64,000 nt of DNA, from the NCBI GenBank assembly GCA_034769895.1, contig CM068375.1, forward strand, positions 255,419,542-255,483,541, read 5' to 3'. Within the stretch, counting starts at the first letter, position 1. The number at the start of each line of letters is the position of its first letter. Positions 57,523 to 64,000 of this stretch are shown here, piece after piece. This DNA is from Magicicada septendecula (taxonomy: Eukaryota; Arthropoda; Insecta; Hemiptera; Cicadidae). The translations under genes and the position numbers were made by a program. The notes beneath the pieces were generated by a model. The model ran no database searches and was not told where the DNA came from. It saw only the letters and a list, made by a program, of their open reading frames with translations.

Positions 57523-59417
57523 TTAATGTGAACAACGGCCTTGCATCTCCTTGGAAAGTTTGGGTAAGTCAGGTTTGTATGTTGTTGTTTTTAATTTTAG
57601 GCACGATTCCAGGTTCTCATCAATAAGACGACTTCTCAATTTACTCTTGATAAGGTTCATGCTTGAAAAAGATTGTTCGCATGAATATGTAGAACCGAAA
57701 AGGGAAAGAACAGCAAACGCTAGTTTTTTCAACTTATCATATGAGTCAGGAATACTATTCCAGGTGTTAAAAAGCATCATGTCTTCCTTCTCAAGGTCTT
57801 TCAAAGCAGACCACTAGTGCTTTTGTTTTTCTCCAATATTTCCATATCAGCACAAAGACGTTCAAATTTAGAGCTCCATAATTCTTTGTTTTTTAAATCC
57901 AGCAATTGCATTTCAAAGTTGCCAATGTCAACATTAAAGGGAGAAAATTTTAATTCTGTTACAGTAGCATTAAGCGGTTTTTTAACAAAGGCTAATGTCG
58001 CTTTGCTGTTTCTGAATTCCTGAAACCTGTTGAGAAAAGCTTCCCTCATATTTAAAATTGTTTTGAAATAGCAAATGTCTATATCTGAATTATATTCTTG
58101 GCGATGTTTCATCAGGCTTGGAAAGTGAATCAAAGTTTCTCTTTCAAAATCTTGAGCAAAAAGGGATAATTTGTTTTCGAATGAAATAACTTCTAACATC
58201 GAAAAAATTGTTTCCTTCCCCCTGTAGTTTACGATTAAGCTGATTTAGATGAGACGTAACGTCTACCATGAAATAAAATTTTTGTATCCACTGATCGTCG
58301 GGATAGTGAATACCCTTCTCAAGGAGAAATGCTTTAATTTCTGTTAATAAGGAAGCGAAACGTTTTAAAACGTTTCCTCTTGATAACCAACGTACCTAGT
58401 TATGCAGCAGAAGATCTGCTTACTCACTCTCCTGTTCAACTAAAAATTCTTTAAATTGGTGATGATTAAGAGCTTTAGCTATAATGGAGTTGATAATCTT
58501 GATCACCAATTCCATAACTTTGCAAATTTCTTCTGGAAATGTCTGCGCACAAAGCGCTTCTTGATGAATGATGCAATGGTAAGGAAGTATCTCATGATTA
58601 ATTTTTTCTTTCAAAATAGCAACAAACCCTTTTCTTATGCCGGTCATACTTTTCGCCCCGTCTGTTGAAATTGGCACAATTTTATCGAGTGGAATATGAT
58701 GTTTTTCCAGGCACTCAGTTACAGCATTTGCAATATCCTCTCCACGTGTTTGACCTTTGAGTGGCAATAATCCTAAAAGTTCTTCTTTAGGACCTGTAGA
58801 TGAAATAAATCGTACAAAAAGTGAAACTTGCGCTGTATCATTTATGTCACAAGACTCGTCAACTGTTATTGATAAAACTGAAACCAATTTAAGATCTTCG
58901 ACTTGCTGGTTGGTTATATTCGAAGACATTTTGACTGTTCTATCTTTCACTGTTTTAGCAGACAATGGTAACTCTTTAATTTTTTTTAGAATATCTGCTT
59001 TGTTCTTAAAATCCCGAAATAGCTCTTCGGATGCATTTATAAAACAACTTTTTATGTATTCGCCGTCTGTGTATGGTTTTCCTCTCTTAGCAATCTCTTG
59101 ACTAACCACAAAACTTGCAATATTAACATTGTTGGAAGATTGCATCCAGTAATTAAATACAGAACTTGACTCTTCTGAAGTTCCTCAACTGCTTTCTTCC
59201 TTGCATAACCAACAGGATATTTAGTGCTAAATGACGTGTGTTTAGTTGTAAAGTGTCTCTCCAAATTTGACTTCTTGTTATGCGCCAATTTTTCCTGACA
59301 AATAAGACAGGTCGGAAGGCAATTTAAGTTTTGAATAAACGCGAAAGTCTCGGTCCTTTCAACTTTAAATTCACGGTTTTCGTCTTCCGTTTTTCTTTGC
59401 TTCTTCTGTATAGCCAT
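57523..59417 (-). pseudogene. hAT transposase pseudogene (GTF2IRD2/ZBED5-like group)
   Basis: From ATG 59417 (MAIQKKQRKTEDENREFKVE) a BED-like zinc finger is seen (LPTCLICQEKLAHNKKSN, then HFTTKH). After a frame change near 59130 come FVVSQEIAKRGKPYTDGEYI and the catalytic region: SITVDESCDINDTAQV (first Asp), VPISTDGAKSMTG (second Asp) and PYHCIIHQEALCAQ. Stops at 58420 and 58396 interrupt before [15 protein letters not shown]. The C-terminal dimerisation part (LFGSTYSCEQSFSSMN then LRSRLIDENLESCLKL) is out of frame again. Similar proteins are domesticated in mammals as GTF2IRD2 and ZBED5, which is how I place the subgroup. Confidence 0.88.
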
Positions 59418-60479
59418 GTCAAATAGGGCACCTAAAAAAAGTTTCATTTTATAATAATAAAGCCTATAGCATGACAAAAAAATCTACATTATTATAATTC
59501 AAAGATAAGCCAATATAATATAAAAAAAACCAACTGGTATAAGGTATAATTACTATAATAGTTAATCAATAACATCATAAGTTAACATCAAGTCAGCTGT
59601 GATGACGTCAGGTCAGCCTTCGCTGGTGGCTTGAATAATTGAAATGTTCACTAACATTTTTGTAATATATATTAATTTTATATTACTAATTAAAACCTTT
59701 TAGTTGTAAGTATTGTACTTTTCAGTCTTGCCCTTTCTCTGACTTCTGATAACAGTTTAAAAGAACCCTGTTTATATCTAAACAATATTAATTTTAAAAG
59801 AATAAACTAATCGATTTCACTCGACCTGAGACGAGTTTCATTCGAGCTGAGAGCAACTGTTACGACTCAAGGTCGACTATTTACATTGAAACCAATAAAT
59901 AAAATTTATTATTTCGAATTGAAGTTTTATATCTAAATAAAGTGTATCAGCAAGATAATTTCAGATATTAATTTGAACCTGATCGTCAAAGAGGACCAGT
60001 ACTACATCGACAAGGGATCAGGACCCGAATCTACCAATACTAACAAAATCGATTATTACAATAACATAATCTGTTTAACTCTTATAAACAAATAAATCAT
60101 CACGAACCGAAATCATTACACAAGGAAAGAAATTAAACTAATAAAGAAGATTCATAAAATAATACACTAAATAAATAATTAAACAACAGAAAAAATATAT
60201 AATATAAATAATTAAAAATTTAAATTTTATATTTACGAAAATATTCACGAAAAAACAAGTTTTACTACAAGCCACCAACACAAAATAATTACAATTTTTA
60301 AATTGATGACAAAAATACCTGTAGGATTTGCAGCTGGTTGGAAAAATAGAGGTAACTTTATGCTTCGAGTAGGTACTTTTGTCACCCGCGCGTGATTTGC
60401 GGATGCGACGAGCACTGACCACTGTACACAGTGAGACTGCTGACTGACTGACTCACTCAACTCGTGCATGAGTCGCGCG

Positions 60480-60620
60480 TGCCTCCCCCGCGCCGCGTAC
60501 CCCACGGCCCGCCTGCGCCACGTCTCCTGTCACCCGACCGACCGACACCCCCGCGCGTGCCTGCGCGCCCGCACGTAGTCATTTGTGGCAGAGCCGCACT
60601 CAAGGGGCCAAAGAGCTGCA
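60480..60620 (-). promoter_or_regulatory. GC-rich block at the 5' end of the hAT (possible promoter region)
   Basis: A run of CCGCGCCGCG, CCCGACCGACC and GCGCGCCCGC motifs stands out against an AT-rich surrounding. It lies inside the element upstream of the transposase start. A CpG-rich promoter is one reading; no TATA or initiator could be assigned. Confidence 0.35.
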
Positions 60621-60661
60621 TGCGGCCCACGAGCTGTGGTTTGCTGACCACTGGGTTAATC

Positions 60662-61682
60662 TATGATGATGGGGGTTAGACAAATGTTGATGATGGACAT
60701 TTGATTATTTGGTTAATGGTTTTGGTACTTGGCTTGTTGATGTAATGATTTTGGGGAACAATGATATTTTGTGTGAAGTATATTGTACTGTATATAAATT
60801 TGTATTGGGGTTAAATGTATTACGTATTAGGTTATGTTATAGTTATTGTAGGGTATCTGAGGATACAGTGTGTTGTGTGTGTATATTGTATTTTGTGTAG
60901 TAATGTTTATGATTTTTATTGAATAATAATTGATATTACTAAATTTTATTATGTAAATTAAATTGATTCAAAAAATTTAGATTTGAATTTTGTAATAAAA
61001 TGATCAAAATTTGATAATTGAAATGTGGAATTCAAATTTGAAATGGTTATTTTAATGTGATGTATTTGTGCGTAGTTATAAAACGTGTTATTATATGGTT
61101 TGTAATGGGGTATTGAGATTTTGTATTGAGGGGGTAGCTACAACTCTAGCTACGTATAAAATGTTTATACTTGTAATAACAATATCGTTTGTTATAATTT
61201 GATGTGAGTAAAGTTAATTACAACTATTGGTTATGTTGTAAAATTGTAACATTGTAATGTAAAGAGTAATGCAGCAAAACTAAACCTTTGAGAAGTTATA
61301 AAATATTGTGACAGATTATGTTAATGAATTGTGAACAATTGATTGCACCTGTTAAGGGGAAAGTAAACGTGAAATGTAATCTTTAGACAGTTGAGACATT
61401 GAATTTTAGTATTTTTTTATTTTTTGATACGGTTTACAATTGTATTTTGATATATACTTATGTACGTTGATATGTTACTTTGGTTAAATAATGTGTGTTA
61501 TTTTAGCATAAGGGTATCTACTATTGAATTCGTAATATGTTATTTGAGTGTTAAGATACTAAAGATACCACAAATCAGTACTTTGGTTAATCCAAATCAG
61601 CACTTCTAGGAGGATCCCAAATCAGTGCAAGGATATGGATTAGTGAAAGGCCATTTGCTAATGTTTTTGTTTTGGTTGTCAC
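60662..61682 (+). other. noncoding internal region of element C
   Basis: A T/G-rich stretch between the hAT target duplication and the 3' module. No convincing frame; this is where pol would be in a complete element. Confidence 0.5.
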
Positions 61683-61965
61683 AGAATCTGTGTGGAACTG
61701 TGGAGGCGAACCTGTGCTGGCCAGTGCATCAGGGCAGGCTCGCCAAGTGCCTGTCTGGCTTTACGGTGTTGGGATCCTGATGAAGGAAGTCCAGTAAAGT
61801 CATGCGGGTACGTCCACAGCCACCGGATTAGGGGGGTAAGTACCCAACTTTTAATCAGGAAGTAATGGGGTAGTGGCGCCATATCCTCACTGATCCTCCT
61901 AGGTTTAGGCAATGAGAGTTTTTATGTTTAATGACATAAAACCTCTCATGGGGGGGGGGGAGTCT
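61683..61965 (+). promoter_or_regulatory. conserved 3' module of element C: splice-flanked segment, hairpin, purine tract
   Basis: Acceptor-like GGTTGTCACAG (AG 61683-61684), 151 nt (61685-61835) with GGCTTTACGGTGTTGGGATC and GGAAGTCCAGTAAAGTCATG, then donor GTAAGT (61836-61841). A hairpin with arms GAGAGTTTTTATG and CATAAAACCTCTC precedes a G-rich tract (61950-61961). It is homologous to the modules of A and B. Confidence 0.65.
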
Positions 61966-63049
61966 TGTAACGGGGCAAAATTTGGGTGATAAATTTTGTA
62001 TACAAAGTTTTACGGGACATATAATTTTATGTAACAAGTTATATTTTTAGCTGATGAAGTCATGATTAGTCACCAGTTAGGCATTTGTGTACGACGAAAT
62101 AGTTCGCTGTCGGGGTGTGGCCAGCCAAATGGTGTCATGCTGATCAACGGAAAAATGAGTGACCACGATGGGACGGGTGAAGGAAACTGACGAAAACTGG
62201 TTTCAAAGGCGTTGTTGAACGGAATTGTAGTGCAGAAACGCCAGCGAAGCGAGGCAGTCTCCAACCAACAGCCGAACCGTACGGTCATATTGGAATAGTG
62301 TAGGTAGGCCTACGTATTACAGTCGAGGTAGGCCTACCGAACATTGTGTTTAAAAAATGTGATGGAGCAGTAAAAAACGTCTAAATTAATAAACCAGCAA
62401 AATGTGAATAAGATATAAAAGTTTCGAAACGTTCATTTTGGTGTTTTCTCGGAAAAGTGTCTCGCAACAAATGGTATAATCAACAGGAGACTCATCTACA
62501 TAAGCCAGATAAGTTCAAAATTGACTTTCCAAAATTGAAACCAGGTTAAATCTGAACCTATTTAAATTTACAGAAAAAACAAAATTAGTACCAAATGAGA
62601 TCTCAGTAAAGAGAGAGAGAGTGTACGAGTATAGAGGAACAAAAAGGGGGGGGTATATAGTACTGATTTGCGTATTTAATAATATTAGGTATTATTAGGT
62701 AGTAAATCGTTTTATACAAGGTTGCAATGAAACCAATACATTTTTTTATTTTATTGAAATAAAAACCATAAGATTTTGTCATAATAATGTGTTAGTTTAA
62801 CTATTACGCCACTCTACCCATAACCCTATCTCTGTGTCAATGCGTTCGTCTAGACGACCCTGGATTTTGGTTAAGTTGTTTTAGTTACTAAATTGTTTCT
62901 TTGGGGAGTGTGAATGGTTTCCACATTTCCTCCATAAAAATGTGGTGGTGACTCGGGACTTTGGGATCTTCTGAATATTAAGGGGTAAGTACCAGTAAAG
63001 TAATAAGAGGGTAAATTGTTGCATCTTCTTTTTATCTCGTAAAGTTACA
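61966..63049 (+). repeat. 3' LTR of element C
   Basis: A 1084-bp partner of 54766-55924, ending AAAGTTACA and followed by the AGGG duplication. Apart from the GA tract, differences are few. Confidence 0.9.
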
Positions 63050-63206
63050 AGGGTTATGAAAAAATGCATTAAGATTGCATTGCTAAATAGCATAAAACAT
63101 TTGTGTAATGCTAACCCATATACTGTTAACAGATCTTTCCCTCAATTATGCACTTAGTAAAGTTAGGCTAAACAACCACAAACATGTAATTTTGCTATGT
63201 TTAAAC

Positions 63207-64000
63207 CAGGGTGTCCACATTCTGGAAAGTCAGGGAAAAAAAGTTGGTCAGGGAAAGTCAGAGAAATAAACAAAAAATCTGGAAAGTCAGGGAAATCTTC
63301 CCCGATGACGGACTTGAGGGTAATTTTTTACTCTAGTCTGCCGCAACCCGTGAAAAATCTGAAAAGTCAGGGAAATCTTCCCCGATGATGGATTTGAGGG
63401 GAATTTTGAATGTCTAGTCTGCCATAACTCAGACTATTGTAGCATTTTTTCCAGGTATTTTTCACAAGAAGTGCACAACAATTATATATTTTTTGTTGTG
63501 CCCTTGTGTCCTTTTTTCAACCGATTTAGCTAATTCTTTTTCTATTTTCAGTTTTTTTAGGCTGCTGACTTAAACTCATTACAATGGCTAACAAGAAATG
63601 TTTGTTTAATAAACTTTGGCTGGACAGTAAAGTGTTTCCGGAATTTAGTGGTTGGTTGGACTTGGTGGTTAGTGATCCAAATTCGGCTTATTGTCAAGTG
63701 TGTCTCAAATCTTTTAAACTAAGCAATATGGGGAAATAAGCAATTGTTTCTCATGCTAAGGGACCAACTCATGAGAGCAAAGGCTTCCCAGCCGGCAATT
63801 TCTTTTTTTACTACTCCATCTCCATTAAAAGATGTGCAGCCAACACCTTCAACTTCAGCTACAAAAGAATTATTAGTAGTGCCAGGAACAAGTCAAACAA
63901 GTTTAAAGAGTTTCAGTGTGAATGAAGATGATGTTACGTCAGCCGAAGCAATATGAGCTCTCCACGTCATCACTGGGAAAATGTCTCTAAACTCTTGTGA
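63207..64000 (+). mobile_element. hAT-type element, left end and start of transposase gene
   Basis: CAGGGTGTCCACATTCTGG at 63207 is a hAT-type terminus, followed by repeats of GGAAAGTCAGGGAAA in the subterminal zone, including an imperfect ~82-bp direct duplication (about 63280-63345 and 63362-63427). A transposase relic starts at 63584. The right end is beyond the window. Confidence 0.75.
63584..64000 (+). pseudogene. hAT-like transposase N-terminus, broken
   Basis: MANKKCLFNKLWLDSKVFPE leads to a BED/zinc-finger-like segment (SAYCQVCLKSFKL ... SHAKGPTHESK, C-x2-C then H-x6-H). An in-frame TAA at 63737-63739 and a frameshift near 63785 interrupt it. The other frame continues ASQPAISFFTTPSPL and SLKSFSVNEDDVTSAEAI before a TGA at 63954-63956, after which ALHVITGKMSLNS follows. 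The catalytic part lies outside the window. Confidence 0.65.

Larger units (their letters stand above)
57245..60653 (-). mobile_element. hAT transposon with 8-bp target duplication
   Basis: The duplication GGTTAATC is at 57237-57244 and 60654-60661. The right terminus read inward is CAGTGGTCAGCAAACCACAG. The left is CCGTGGTCGGCAAACTCATT, one base off the usual CAGTGG. It carries a minus-strand hAT transposase relic and, near its transposase-proximal end, a strongly GC-rich block (60480-60620). It is inserted in the internal region of element C. Confidence 0.95.

Noticed and set aside
60464..60679. Plus-strand Pro/Arg-rich ORF of 71 codons
   Set aside because: It arises from the GC-rich block at the hAT end; it runs into the terminal repeat and beyond the element border.
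60709..60900. 63-codon ORF after the hAT insertion
   Set aside because: Short, low-complexity Val/Tyr/Cys composition in a T/G-rich noncoding part of element C.

Overview
The window is eukaryotic nuclear DNA, most likely from an arthropod and probably an insect with a large, transposon-rich genome. It is AT-rich, carries long CA and GA microsatellites, and contains nested Ty3/gypsy, BEL/Pao, Penelope-like, piggyBac, hAT, Tigger/pogo and mariner elements. There is no bacterial or phage gene organisation. Species assignment is inference.

The only host gene I can support is on the + strand. Two exons (24351-24494 and 52302-52467) with clean splice signals join into one open frame ending in a coiled coil that resembles the C-terminal part of G kinase-anchoring protein 1 (GKAP1). 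The 27.8 kb between them is one intron, so the mobile elements from 24.5 to 52.3 kb are intronic. The flanks are probably intronic too.

Layout. 1-2024: decayed Tigger/pogo transposon. 2276-23411: minus-strand Ty3/gypsy element (A) whose 3' part is split by an intact-looking Penelope-like element (4987-7967) and a gag-only LTR element (D, about 7976-14811). A short 5'-truncated Penelope copy (19848-20345) sits between its gag and pol. 24351-24494: host exon. 26024-28914: piggyBac with two introns in its transposase gene. 28953-33857: pol-less gypsy-type element B. 34677-42828: Tc1/mariner-superfamily element F, split by a BEL/Pao element E (35172-41258). 43259-44003 and 44367-45380: two internally deleted Tc1/mariner elements. 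45521-52220: a Tigger-ended element carrying a solo LTR and about 5 kb of 162-bp satellite. 52302-52467: host exon. 53470-54760: Penelope-like relic with inverted terminal repeats. 54766-63049: pol-less gypsy-type element C containing a complete hAT (57245-60653). 63207-end: start of another hAT.

Points of most interest. (1) Elements A, B and C share, just before the polypurine tract and 3' LTR, an exon-like module of about 150 nt bounded by 3' and 5' splice consensus, followed by a hairpin (with a TTCG loop in A). (2) Four LTR elements (B, C, D, E) lack reverse transcriptase; in E the protein runs from protease to RNase H with only RT missing. (3) A Tigger transposon has become a carrier of satellite DNA. 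(4) The large Penelope element has identical 235-bp terminal repeats, a hammerhead-like motif and an unbroken 828-codon ORF, so it is probably young. Target-site duplications were read directly for seven insertions: piggyBac TTAA, B ATAC, C AGGG, E GTTGT, hAT GGTTAATC, truncated Penelope 13 bp, and solo LTR CTCT.
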